Below, one piece after another: positions 7,765 through 17,358 of a stretch of DNA of 64,000 bases. Where the stretch lies: assembly GCA_963799975.1 (NCBI GenBank), contig CAWCZF010000006.1:4154001-4218000 (forward strand). The letters run 5' to 3'. The DNA comes from Actinoallomurus sp963799975 (lineage in GTDB: Bacteria; Actinomycetota; Actinomycetes; Streptosporangiales; Streptosporangiaceae). A model generated the notes under the pieces. The model did not search any database, was not told the DNA's origin, and was given only the letters and a program-made list of their open reading frames with translations. Made by a program: the position numbers and the translations under genes. Each line of letters begins with the position of its first letter. Position 1 is the first letter of the stretch.

Positions 7765-10700
7765 CGCTCACCTCCCGCTCGGCGGGCGTGCCCATCACGT
7801 CCTCGCGGATCAGCAGGCACAGGTCCTGCACCGTCGGCGACTCGGTACGCCGCAGGCGCTTCGCGTGCCGCGTGACCGCCTCGTCCAGCACCTGGCGCGC
7901 GTACCGGCCGTTGCCGAACGAGGGCCCGCGCGAGACTCCGGCGAAGTGCGCACGCAACGCCGCCACGGTCGCGCTGCTCAGCTCGTACCCGGCCGTGGCC
8001 GCGTGCTGGCTGACGATCGTGACGAGTTCGTCGGTCGAGTAGTCGGCGAACCGGACCCGGTGGGAGAACCGCGACGACAGACCGGGGTTGGCCCCGAGGA
8101 ACTTCTCCATCTCGCCCTCGTAGCCCGCGGCGATCACTACGACCTCGTCGCGGTGGTCCTCCATCAGCTTGACCAGCGTGTCGATGGCCTCACGCCCGAA
8201 GTCGGCACCGCCGCCGGACTGCGAGGCCAGCGTGTACGCCTCGTCGATGAACAGCACGCCGCCGCGCGCACGGTCGAAGGCGGCCTTCGTACGCTGCGCG
8301 GTGTGCCCGACGTACTCGCCGACCAGGTCGGAGCGGCCCACCTCGATGACCTGGCCGCGCTGGAGCACGCCCATGGACGCCAGGATCGAGCCGTACAGCC
8401 GGGCGACCGTCGTCTTGCCCGTGCCGGGCGGCCCGGCGAAGATCAGGTGCCGCGACAGCGGCGGCGCGGGCAGCCCGGCCGCGATCCGCTGCCGGGACGA
8501 GGCGAGCAGGTCGACCATGTTGCCGACCTCGCGCTTGACGTCGGCGAGGCCGACCATCTGCTGGAGCTCGGACAGCAGCGACTCCACCCGGTCGGTGTCG
8601 GAGGCGCCCGCGTCCGCACCGACGCCGCCGCCCTGCGGGGGCGCGAGGTCGCCGGGCAGCAACCGGATCATCTCGACGGGCGTGACGTCGGGCACCTCGG
8701 CGAGCCGGTACGCCTGACGGCCCACCATCTCCTCGAACACCTTGCGCGCGCTGCGGCCGTTGCCGAACGCGTCGTCGCGCGGCATGTTCTCGAAGTAGGT
8801 GACGAGCGCCGCGCGCGTCTCGAACTCCAGCTTGTAGTCGTGCGCACGACACTGCCCCTCGACGATCGTGACCAGATCGGCGGGCGTGTAGTCGGCGAAC
8901 TCGATCGTACGGGAGAAGCGCGAGGCCAGGCCTGGGTTGCTGGCCAGGAACTTGCGCATCTCGTGCGTGTAGCCGGCCACGATCACCACGATCTCGTCGC
9001 GGTGGTCCTCCATCAGCTTGACCAGCGTGTCGATGGCCTCACGGCCGAAGTCGGGGCCGCCGGTCGCACTCGCGGACAGGGTGTAGGCCTCGTCGATGAA
9101 CAGCACCCCGCCGAGCGCCTCCTCGAACCGCTCCGCGGTCTTCATCGCGGTGCCGCCGACGACGCTCGCGACCAGGTCGGGCCGGCCGACCTCGACGAGC
9201 TGGCCGATGGCGATGACGCCGAGTTCGGCCAGGATCCGCCCGTACAGCCGTGCCACGGTGGTCTTGCCGGTACCCGGGGAGCCGGTGAACACGAGGTGCC
9301 GCGACAACGGCGGCGCCGGCAGGCCGACCGCGGCGCGGCGCGCCGCCATCTGGTGCAGCCGTACGAGGGTCGCGACCTCGCGCTTGACCTCGGCCAGGCC
9401 GACCAGTCCGTCCAGCTCCTCCAGCAGGTCGGCCAGCGCGCCGTGGCCCGCCGTCGCCGCCAGACCGCTGCGGTTGGTCTTCGCCGCCCTCGGCCGTGGC
9501 TCGTCGCGCGACGGCTCGGCGGGCGTACGCGGCGACGGCGGGGCGGCCTCGGTGGCCTCCATCGCCTCCACCCCGTCTCCGCGCAGGTCGTCGCCGTCCC
9601 AGCGGGTGATGCCGCCGCGTACGTCCGCGTAGGTATCGTCCGCGCCGTTGCCGCGGCTGGTGACACGGGAGATCTCCAGCCGGTCCGAGGGCGTGGTGAT
9701 CCGGAGCCCGGCGCCGGTGTTGTCGCGTACAAGGCAGTCCTGGAGGCTCACCGGCTCGGTGGAGTGCACGAGGATGCCGTCGCCGCCGGAGGCGCTGATC
9801 TCACACGCCGACGCCGCGCCCGCCGCGCCGGCGCTCCACTCGACCCCGGCGCGTCGGCACGCGCGGATCCTTGTACGCGTCAGCCGCGCCGTTCCGCGCT
9901 TGGCCACCAGCACGCCCTCGGCCTGGGCGTCGGAGATGTCGCCCTCTTCGAGGTCGGCCTCCCCGTCCGCGACGTGCACCGCGGCCGCGCCGCTGCGGAC
10001 GAACGCGCAGCCGCGCAGCTCCGGCCGCCCGCCGCCCGACACGCGTAGTCCCGCGCCGCCGGCGTCGGTGACCGTGACGTCCTCGAACAGTCCGCGGCCC
10101 TGCTCGGTCACGAGGACGCCGTCGCCGCCGGGCCCCGCGACGGTCGCGCGGCGGAACCTCGGGTTCGCGCCGGACCGCACCTCCAGGCCCTCTGCCGCCG
10201 TACGGTCCACGCGCAGCTCGTCGAACGTGGGGGTGGCCGACTCGCTCACCGCGACGCCGACCCCGCGCCCGTCCTCGACCCGCAGCCCCTCGAACGAGCT
10301 CGTCGCCGCGCCGGACACCATGATCCCGGCGTCGCCGGAGCCGGCGACGACGCACTCGGTGAAGGTGCCCGCCGACCGGTCGAGCACGTGCACGCCGTAC
10401 CCGCCCGAATCGCGCACCTCGACGCGTTGCAGGTCGGGCGCCGCCCCTTCGACCAGCGCGATGCCCTGCGCACCGGCACCGGTGATCGCGCAGTCCTCCA
10501 GGAGCGGCGTCGACCCGGACGCGACGAGCACGCCGACGCCCTCGGCCTCGTCGATGACGGTGCCGGTGAGCTGCGGCGCGCTGTCGCCCTCGATGGCGAC
10601 GGCCGGGTTCCCGGCACGTACGATCCGGCACCCGCGTACGGCGCCGCGCGCGTGTTCGGCGGCGAGCAGCCCGCTGCCGTCGACGTCGGTGATCACGCAG

Positions 10701-11239
10701 TCGGTGAGCTGAGGGTTGGCACCGGTACGGATGACGACGGCCGATGCCTTGACGTCGCGCAGCGTGCACTCGGTCAGGCTGCCCTCGGCGCCCTCGACGA
10801 AGATCACCCCCGCGCCGGCCGGGTTGGTGAACTCACAGCCGCGCGCGGTCACCTCGGCCGCGCCGTGCGCGTACAGCGCGGCGGCCGAGTCCGCCTCGAC
10901 CGTGCACTCGTCCATCCGCAGCCGCCCGGTGGGCACGTCGACGGCGGAGGTCTGCTCGCCGCTGTGCCGGATCACGACGCCCGACAGCGTCGCCGACTCT
11001 CCGGAGATCCGGATGACGGGGGCGTCGCGCGACTCGATGCGCACGCCGCCCGGCGTGCCCGCCGCCGACAGCGTGATCTCCCGGTGAAGCACGAGTGACT
11101 CGAGGTAGGTCCCGGGCTGGATCGAGATCACGTCGCCGTGGCCGGCCGCCGCGACGGCGTCGCTGATGGTGCGATAGGAGTCCGCGGCCGTCGCCGACAC
11201 GTTGAGGATGGAGCGGGTCGGGGTCAGCCTGCCTGCCAT
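7754..11239 (-). CDS. Right-handed beta-helix protein fused to two CbxX/EccA-like AAA+ domains
   Basis: The 1161-residue protein begins at the ATG at 11239 with GGAGGA eight bases upstream. Residues ~15-560 form a right-handed parallel beta-helix of about 23-residue turns (repeats such as GVLVASGSTPLLEDCAITG). Two tandem AAA+ modules of the CbxX/CfxQ/EccA type follow. The first has Walker A GSPGTGKT (653-660) and Walker B VLFIDEAYTLS (about 715). The second has Walker A GPPGTGKT (about 935) and Walker B VLFIDEAYTLA (about 995). A SRFS element after each Walker B may supply the arginine finger. EccA is the cytosolic ATPase of ESX systems, so a chaperone or disassembly role in type VII export is likely. 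The beta-helix could bind polysaccharide or substrate. It overlaps both neighbours in the operon. Confidence 0.88.
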   Translation of the reverse strand: MAGRLTPTRSILNVSATAADSYRTISDAVAAAGHGDVISIQPGTYLESLVLHREITLSAAGTPGGVRIESRDAPVIRISGESATLSGVVIRHSGEQTSAVDVPTGRLRMDECTVEADSAAALYAHGAAEVTARGCEFTNPAGAGVIFVEGAEGSLTECTLRDVKASAVVIRTGANPQLTDCVITDVDGSGLLAAEHARGAVRGCRIVRAGNPAVAIEGDSAPQLTGTVIDEAEGVGVLVASGSTPLLEDCAITGAGAQGIALVEGAAPDLQRVEVRDSGGYGVHVLDRSAGTFTECVVAGSGDAGIMVSGAATSSFEGLRVEDGRGVGVAVSESATPTFDELRVDRTAAEGLEVRSGANPRFRRATVAGPGGDGVLVTEQGRGLFEDVTVTDAGGAGLRVSGGGRPELRGCAFVRSGAAAVHVADGEADLEEGDISDAQAEGVLVAKRGTARLTRTRIRACRRAGVEWSAGAAGAASACEISASGGDGILVHSTEPVSLQDCLVRDNTGAGLRITTPSDRLEISRVTSRGNGADDTYADVRGGITRWDGDDLRGDGVEAMEATEAAPPSPRTPAEPSRDEPRPRAAKTNRSGLAATAGHGALADLLEELDGLVGLAEVKREVATLVRLHQMAARRAAVGLPAPPLSRHLVFTGSPGTGKTTVARLYGRILAELGVIAIGQLVEVGRPDLVASVVGGTAMKTAERFEEALGGVLFIDEAYTLSASATGGPDFGREAIDTLVKLMEDHRDEIVVIVAGYTHEMRKFLASNPGLASRFSRTIEFADYTPADLVTIVEGQCRAHDYKLEFETRAALVTYFENMPRDDAFGNGRSARKVFEEMVGRQAYRLAEVPDVTPVEMIRLLPGDLAPPQGGGVGADAGASDTDRVESLLSELQQMVGLADVKREVGNMVDLLASSRQRIAAGLPAPPLSRHLIFAGPPGTGKTTVARLYGSILASMGVLQRGQVIEVGRSDLVGEYVGHTAQRTKAAFDRARGGVLFIDEAYTLASQSGGGADFGREAIDTLVKLMEDHRDEVVVIAAGYEGEMEKFLGANPGLSSRFSHRVRFADYSTDELVTIVSQHAATAGYELSSATVAALRAHFAGVSRGPSFGNGRYARQVLDEAVTRHAKRLRRTESPTVQDLCLLIREDVMGTPAEREVSVGG

Positions 11240-12267
11240 GCCGGCTCTCCTCCGGTCGGGGCGAACAACGTCGTGAGCACGCGGTGCCGGGTGAGCCGGT
11301 TGAGCGGGTCGCTCGGGCCGTCCGGCGCGGCCAGCGCGTGCGCGACCAGGTCGGGCTCTGGCGCGAGACGGTGGCGTTCGAGGTAGTAGGTCACCGCGTC
11401 GGGCCAGACCCACCGGCCGTCGGAGCGGAACCCGGCCGGAACCGCGCCTCCTGGCTCGACGACGTCGTCCATGGCGCCGGGCGCGTCGAGGATCGGCTCG
11501 CCGGAGCGCAGGTACGCCAGGACCCGCTCGCTGTCGGCGCCGTCCAGCCGTGCGTGGTCGGGCCGGAAGAACGGGCCGGCGTCCGCGTCCGCCCCGTCGA
11601 ACGCACGCGCCAGCCGTACGCCGGTGTCCGAGGCGGCCCAGATCAGGGTCGCGCCGTCGAGCGCGGCAGCGTGGTAGGGCGGCAGCGGCGTCCCCTCGGC
11701 GAACATCTCGACCCGCGGCGTGTCCTCACTCGCCTCGGTGAGCGCGTACTGGGTCTCCGCGACCAGTTCGAGCAGGTCAGCCTGTGCCTCGGTCTCGGCC
11801 AGGTACACGCGCCGCGCCGGGCCCTCGTGGGCGTGCCGGTAGACGCGCCAGAGCGCGATCAGGCCGCCGACGCGCTCGCCGGCCTCGACGGCGGCCTCGT
11901 CCACGGCGTCCTGCCGGGCCTCTCCTCCGGGCGGGATCGCGATCTCGTACTGGTCGCCGAACCGGTACGGCGGGACGGGCGGCTCGCCGAGCCGTGGGGC
12001 GCGGTCGGCGAGTACGGGGTCGGCGTCGCACGCGGCCAGCAGCGCCTCGATCAGGGCGGCCTCGGCCTCGGTGAGCGCGAGCCACCCGGGTTCCAGCGCG
12101 GTGGCCAGCAGCGCGGCCAGCTCGGCTTCCTCGCCGTCCGCCAGGCAGCCCCGCATCTCGGCGAGGATCTCGTCCGGTATCCGCCCGGCCAGCGCCAGGA
12201 GCAGCGCGTGCAGGTCGGCGCGTGCGGGCAGGCCCGCGCGCATCCCGGTGACGTCCGTCGTGGTCAC
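11224..12267 (-). CDS. Unknown protein in type VII-linked operon
   Basis: This 347-residue soluble acidic protein is not recognised. It starts at GTG 12267, whose last two bases are shared with the stop of the preceding gene, and ends 16 bases inside the next gene, so it is tightly coupled in a four-gene operon. The first ~85 residues are helical and Leu/Ala-rich (IPDEILAEMRGCLADGEEAE). The middle holds alternating segments that may be a repeat. The last part has a Trp/Tyr-rich block (SDGRWVWPDAVTYYLERH, about 285-302). No signal peptide, membrane helix or catalytic motif is seen. Being between the ART-like protein and the beta-helix/AAA protein suggests a shared type VII function. Confidence 0.7.
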   Translation of the reverse strand: MTTTDVTGMRAGLPARADLHALLLALAGRIPDEILAEMRGCLADGEEAELAALLATALEPGWLALTEAEAALIEALLAACDADPVLADRAPRLGEPPVPPYRFGDQYEIAIPPGGEARQDAVDEAAVEAGERVGGLIALWRVYRHAHEGPARRVYLAETEAQADLLELVAETQYALTEASEDTPRVEMFAEGTPLPPYHAAALDGATLIWAASDTGVRLARAFDGADADAGPFFRPDHARLDGADSERVLAYLRSGEPILDAPGAMDDVVEPGGAVPAGFRSDGRWVWPDAVTYYLERHRLAPEPDLVAHALAAPDGPSDPLNRLTRHRVLTTLFAPTGGEPAWQAG

Positions 12268-15094
12268 GGCATGCTCCTCGCGGGGTCGCCGGGCAGGGGT
12301 GCGAACCGGTCGTCGGACTCGGCCGGCGGCGGCACCGTACGGCCGGCCGCGGCCTCCTCCAGGCGGGCGAGGATGCGGGCGGCCCACTTCTCCTGGCCGG
12401 GCCCCATACGGGCGGGCGGCACCTCGGTGAGCAGAACCCGGCGCGAGGTCCCGGCGTCTCGGGTGGCTGCCACCGGCGGTCCTGCCGTCGGCGGGCCGAC
12501 CGCGAGGACGCGGAAGCGGGTGCCGGGCAGGAACGCGACCTCCGCCGACCGCCCCTCGGCGAACCCGCTCAGCCGCCGCGCCGTGGCCGACCAGATGAGC
12601 AGCTCCACGCCGCCGGGCACCGCGGCGCCGAGGTCGTCCAACGCGATCAGCGGAGCGGCCTCGATCAGGTCCAGCCCCGTTTCGCCGCCGGGCAGATAGG
12701 CGTCCGCGGCGCTCTCCTCGGCCGGGCCGCCGCGTACGACGACACCCTGGAACGAGGGCAGCCGCCGCAGCCCGCCCGCCGCACAGACGGCGAGCACGCC
12801 TTCGCCCGGGTCGCCCCGCCGGATCGACTCGACGAGCTCCGCCTGGTCACGCGCCACGAACACGCGTACGGCGGCCAGTTCGGTCATGAGCGCCTCGTCG
12901 GTGACGCCGGAACGCAGGCCGGGATGCTCGGCCAGCAGCCGCGCGACCGAGCGAGCCGCGGCGTCGTACCGCCAGCCGAGCGAGGTACGGAACGCTTGAC
13001 GCTCCTCGGGAGTACTGCTCCGATCCGCCAGCCAGAGCCGGTCGTAATCGACGCTCTGGGGATGACGCGCGACCGCCGAACCGTCCCCCTCCGGCGACGC
13101 CGGAACGGGAACCACCGGCACCCCAAGCGGCGCGAGCGCGGCCACCGACGCGTCGGGAGCAACGTCCACCGCCGGAGCGGGCGGAGCAGGCGGCGCGGAT
13201 GCCTCCGCCGGAGGACGGCTAGGCGACCTCAACGCGTCCTCATCCGGAGCCTGCGGCATTGGCACGCGCGGCGGGGGTGAGGTGGGCGCGGCCGGGGGTG
13301 TGACCAGGTCCGGCGCGATCGGGTCCAGTGTGATCAGGTCCGATGTGATCGGGTCCAGCGCGGTCGCGGTCGGCGCGCTCTCCGGGATCGGCAGGCTCTC
13401 CCGGATCGGAGCCGCCTCCTGCGGCGGCCACGCCACCGCGGGCCGCTCACCCAAGTCCCACGCCGCCGCCGGTCCGGCCCCGGTTCCCTCGGTCCCGTCG
13501 GCCCACGGCTCGCGCGACGGCACCGTGCGTACCTCACCGTTCATCGGCACCGCACGCGTCGCTGCGCGGGCCTGCGGCAGCACCGTCGAGGTCATCGTGT
13601 CGAAGGCCGCCGGCACTCCCGCGGCGGCATACGCGGCCGGACCGGACTCCTCGTAAACCGAGGCGGCCGCGAGCCCGTCCTCCGCCGCGGCGACCTGCGC
13701 CGACGCCGCGTCCTCCGCGAACGCCGCGTCCCGCGACGACGCCAGGTCGTCGAACGACGCCATGTCGTGGGACTGTGCCGCCTCCTGGAACTCCGCGGCA
13801 GTGGTGCGCACGCCCTTGTGCGGGGAGGCGATGGACCAGCGGCCCACCGGGCGCATAAAGCCCTCGGCATCGACGGTCACCGACGGGGGACCCGCCGACA
13901 GAGGATTCGCTGACAAGGACCCTTCTGGCAGAGACGCCTCCGACAGAGACCCCGCTGCCCGCGGCTCGGCGAACACCTCCAGGGCCGGTGTGGCGATCGG
14001 CTGTTCAGGTACCTCGATCGCCGCCTCGAAGACCACCGGATCCCCGGTGTCGAACTCATCGTCGTCATCGTCGGCCGCGCCGACCTCCATCGAGCCCGGC
14101 TCGTGGAACGTCGGCTCCGGGTACGGCCAGGGCGCGCTCGACGGCGCGTACGCGTTCTCGGGCGCCTGGGTGAGGCGCTCCGGCGTCCCCTCCGCGCCGA
14201 ACACCGCGAACCTCCGCGTTCCGTCCGTCGCGTAGTGCGGCAGTGCGTGGTAAGCGCGGATCGTGATGTCGAGACGGTCCGCGAGGCCCTGGGCGAGGGC
14301 GGCGCACGCGTCCGGTTCGCGGCCGTACGGGATCAAAACGGCGTTCTCCCGTACGGCGGGCGGCAGCGACGCGAAGAAGGCGGCGAGCGAGGCGACGTCG
14401 GGTTCGCGTTCCCCGGTGCGCCGACGAGCACGACCGGGCGCGCCGGTTCGACCGGTACGCCGAAGCCCAGGTCGACCAGTGGCAGCGCCGTGGTGCCCGC
14501 GCCGCGTACCCACAGCCCGGCGGGGATCGCGGTGACGATCACCGGCGGCGTGCGATGGTCCTTGCCGCGTAGCCGGGAGAACGCGCGCGGCTTGGCGGAC
14601 CGGAACTCACGGGGCAGCGCCGCCTGCCAGGCCGGGGCGGGGTAGCGGGGCCCGGTCCATTCGGGGTGCCCGCCCCGGCGGAACCCGAGCCAGCCCGCGC
14701 CGGGTCCGGCGGAGAACAGTTCGCCGCCGCGGAGCGCGATCAGTTCGCCGTCCGGCGCGACCACGCCCATGCCGAGCCGGTCGGCCAGCCGTGCGGCCAG
14801 CGGAGGCGCTCCGGTGGGGTCGGGCGATCCGGTACGCGCGGCGACGAGCCGCATCTCCCACCCGGGCGGCGAGTCGGCGTACAGGCGGCCCATCAACTGG
14901 TCGAGCAGCCGGTCGTCCAGCGCGTGCAGGGCGCCTGCCGCCGACGCGTCGACCACGACCGTCGTACGCGAGGGTTCGGGCGGCAGTGCCGCCGCGAATC
15001 CGACCGCTCCCGTCTCCGCGTCCGTCGAACGGACCACCAGCGCTCGATCGGCCTGTTCGACCACGATCGCGCTGCCACTTCCACCGGCCGTCAC
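12264..15094 (-). CDS. Large type VII-linked protein with ADP-ribosyltransferase-like C-terminus, frame interrupted
   Basis: One gene is inferred from GTG 15094 (with GGAGGGGAGG upstream) to 12264. The frame breaks at about 14,411: one frame runs through RPVVLVGAPG and then turns to nonsense, while the -1 neighbour continues with EREPDVASLAAFFASLPPAV. Adding one G to the GGGG run restores 944 codons. The joined protein has an N-terminal ~330-residue globular part, an acidic low-complexity linker (about 330-620) and a C-terminal domain (about 690-920). That domain resembles ADP-ribosyltransferases: VVVRGG (first Arg), a central strand region, then SAEVAFLPGTRFRVLAV. The usual Q/E-X-E is S-A-E, so transferase activity is doubtful. 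It heads the four-gene operon and overlaps the next gene by four bases. Confidence 0.7.
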
Positions 15095-15278
15095 CGCGCC
15101 TCCCCTCCACCCACGTCGTCTCACTGGATGCACGTCCGCGGAGCCGCCGGGAGTTCATCTCCGCGGGCTCGCGCCCCCGAAAGCACGCGCTACTCTCCGA
15201 AGGGGCGGCGACACGCATGCGTCCGCCGGCCCACGCGAACCACGGAACGCCGCCCGCGCGGGCGAACAGGAGGTTTCG

Positions 15279-17354
15279 TTGAGCCGAGACCGCCACGCGA
15301 ACAGCGCGCCCGAGTTCGCGATAATCACGGGACCGCATGAGGAGCCCGGGCGCGGTCAGTGGTCGCGCGTGCTGTTCCTGGGCGACGAGGCGCCCAGGCG
15401 CGCGTTCGCGCACGCGCTGCTCGCCCGTCTCGCCGCGGCGCACGCGCCCGACGAGCTGGTCGTCGCGCTCTGCGTCTCGCCGGAGCGCCGCGCGAGCTGG
15501 GCGTGGACGCGCTGGCTTCCGCACACGCTGCACGACACCGCGGAGTTCCTCGACGGCCGGCCGCAGTTCGAGCCCGGCGTACGCGCGAGCCGTACCGAAC
15601 CCCTCGCGGTCGTGGTGCTCGACGGCGCCGGCCGCACCGCCGGCCTGGACGGGCGCAACACGGTCGTCCTCGACCTCGACGCCCGCCGGCGGCGACCCGG
15701 CCGTACGACGCTGCGCCTCGACGCGGGCGCGGCCGGCGTACGCGCGACGTGGGTCGGTCCCGATCGCCGCGAACGTTCCGCGCCGCTCGACGACGCGACG
15801 GCCGCGGCCGCCCTGCTCGCCCCGCACGCGAGACCGCCCGGGCGGCGGATCACCGCCGCGCTGGACGCCGCGGGCGACGGCCACCCCGAGATCTGGCCCC
15901 CTCCGCCGGCCGGCCCGCCCACGATCGACCACCTGCTGCCGCCGCTCGTGCCCACCCGCGACCGCGGCCTCACCACCGCCTCGTACGACGGCGGCCCGCT
16001 GACCGTCCCGGCCGGCGTGCTCGACCGGCCCTTCGAGCCCCTGCCCGACGTCCTCAGCGTCGACCTGTCGGGCCACCTGCTGGTCACCGGCCCGCCGGGC
16101 AGCGGCCGGAGCACGCTGGTCACGACGCTGGTCATCGCGCTCGCGCTGACCCACTCCCCCGACGAGCTCCAGGTCTACTGCCTGGATCCCGGCGGCGCGC
16201 TGGCGCCGCTGGCCGGCCTGCCGCACGTCGGCGCGGTCGCAAGCGACCGCGAGACGGCCGCCGCCACGGTCGCGAAGGTCACCGCGCTCCTCGACCGGCG
16301 CGAACCCCTCGCCGCCGAGCGCGCCGTCGCGGCCCGCGGCGACGTCTTCCTCGTCGTGGACCGCGAAGACGCCGAGCACGCCGCCGCCCTCGACCGCATC
16401 GCCGCCGCGGGTACGCGCCACGGCGTCCACCTGATCGTCACCTCCGAGCATCCGGACTCCTACTCCCTGGGCGCGGAGCTGCGTCTCGACGGCCCACGGC
16501 CGGGCACGGGGACCGCGGACGGCGCGTCGTTCGTGACCGCGCTGCCGCGCCTCGACGGGGTGGAGAGCGCCCAGGACCTGCCGGACGCCGTGGCCGCGCT
16601 GGCCGCCGAGGTCGCCGAGCAGTGGGGAGAGCGCCCCGGCGCGCCCGGCGTACGCGCCCTCCCGTCGGTCGTGCCGGCCAGTACGCTCCCCGAGCCCCAG
16701 GGACGGCTGCGGGTCACGCTCGGCCTGAACGAGGGCGAACTCGCCCCGGTCACCCACGACTTCGCCGCCGCACCGCACCTGGTCGTCCTCGGAGCCGAGG
16801 GCAGCGGCCGTACGAACCTGCTCCGGCTCGTCGCGCGGTCGATCACCGAGACCCACAGCCCGGTCGAGGCGCGGATCCTGGTCGTGGACTACCGCGGCGG
16901 GCTGGGGCACACGATGCCGGAGGATTTCGTGCTCGGCCACGCCTTCTCGGACGGCGTGCTCGAAGAGCTGATCGAGGGCACCGCGCGTGCGATCGGCGAA
17001 CGGCTGGCGCCGCCGGCCTCGGGTACGACGGCCCGGCGGGCGGCTCGTGCCTGGCAGGGGCCGAGGCTGTTCATCCTCGTCGACGACTACGAGCAGGTGC
17101 GCGGCCCGGCGTACGGCCCGCTCGACCCGCTGCTCGAACATCTCCCGCTCGGCTACGAGCTCGGCGCCCACCTGGTCATCGCCGGCTCGGCGGAGGGCGC
17201 GGCCGGCGATCCGCTGCTGGCGGGCCTGTACGACGCGGGCGCCGGCGTCGTACGCCTCGCGCACTCGCCCGGGGCGGGCCAGGTGCCGCCGGGGCGTGCG
17301 CGCTACCGCGCCGGGGGCGAGACCACCCTGGTCCAGACCGCGCTGGCCGACTGA
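15279..17354 (+). CDS. Soluble EccC-like FtsK/SpoIIIE ATPase with two modules
   Basis: The 691-residue protein starts at TTG 15279, preceded by AGGAGG at a proper distance; no ATG or GTG is in frame nearby. It lacks the membrane helices and first ATPase of full EccC and resembles EccCb. A unique ~250-residue N-terminal part is followed by two FtsK-like modules. Their P-loops read GPPGSGRST (271-279) and GAEGSGRTN (about 505-513), each with Arg (277 and 511) in place of the Walker A Lys. Walker B-like strands are VFLVVDRED and LFILVDDYEQV. The gene is divergent from the four-gene operon across 184 bp. A role as a type VII substrate-engaging motor is likely, with weak or altered ATP turnover. 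Confidence 0.85.
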   Translation: MSRDRHANSAPEFAIITGPHEEPGRGQWSRVLFLGDEAPRRAFAHALLARLAAAHAPDELVVALCVSPERRASWAWTRWLPHTLHDTAEFLDGRPQFEPGVRASRTEPLAVVVLDGAGRTAGLDGRNTVVLDLDARRRRPGRTTLRLDAGAAGVRATWVGPDRRERSAPLDDATAAAALLAPHARPPGRRITAALDAAGDGHPEIWPPPPAGPPTIDHLLPPLVPTRDRGLTTASYDGGPLTVPAGVLDRPFEPLPDVLSVDLSGHLLVTGPPGSGRSTLVTTLVIALALTHSPDELQVYCLDPGGALAPLAGLPHVGAVASDRETAAATVAKVTALLDRREPLAAERAVAARGDVFLVVDREDAEHAAALDRIAAAGTRHGVHLIVTSEHPDSYSLGAELRLDGPRPGTGTADGASFVTALPRLDGVESAQDLPDAVAALAAEVAEQWGERPGAPGVRALPSVVPASTLPEPQGRLRVTLGLNEGELAPVTHDFAAAPHLVVLGAEGSGRTNLLRLVARSITETHSPVEARILVVDYRGGLGHTMPEDFVLGHAFSDGVLEELIEGTARAIGERLAPPASGTTARRAARAWQGPRLFILVDDYEQVRGPAYGPLDPLLEHLPLGYELGAHLVIAGSAEGAAGDPLLAGLYDAGAGVVRLAHSPGAGQVPPGRARYRAGGETTLVQTALAD

Positions 17355-17358
17355 CGGG

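Noticed and set aside
7865..10048. Open frame of about 727 codons on the plus strand
   Set aside because: It lies antisense to the beta-helix/AAA gene, which has two complete AAA+ modules.
14607..17264. Long open frame on the minus strand opposite the EccC-like gene
   Set aside because: It is the antisense shadow of a clear FtsK-type gene and its translation is a low-complexity Arg/Gly/Ala sequence without family likeness.
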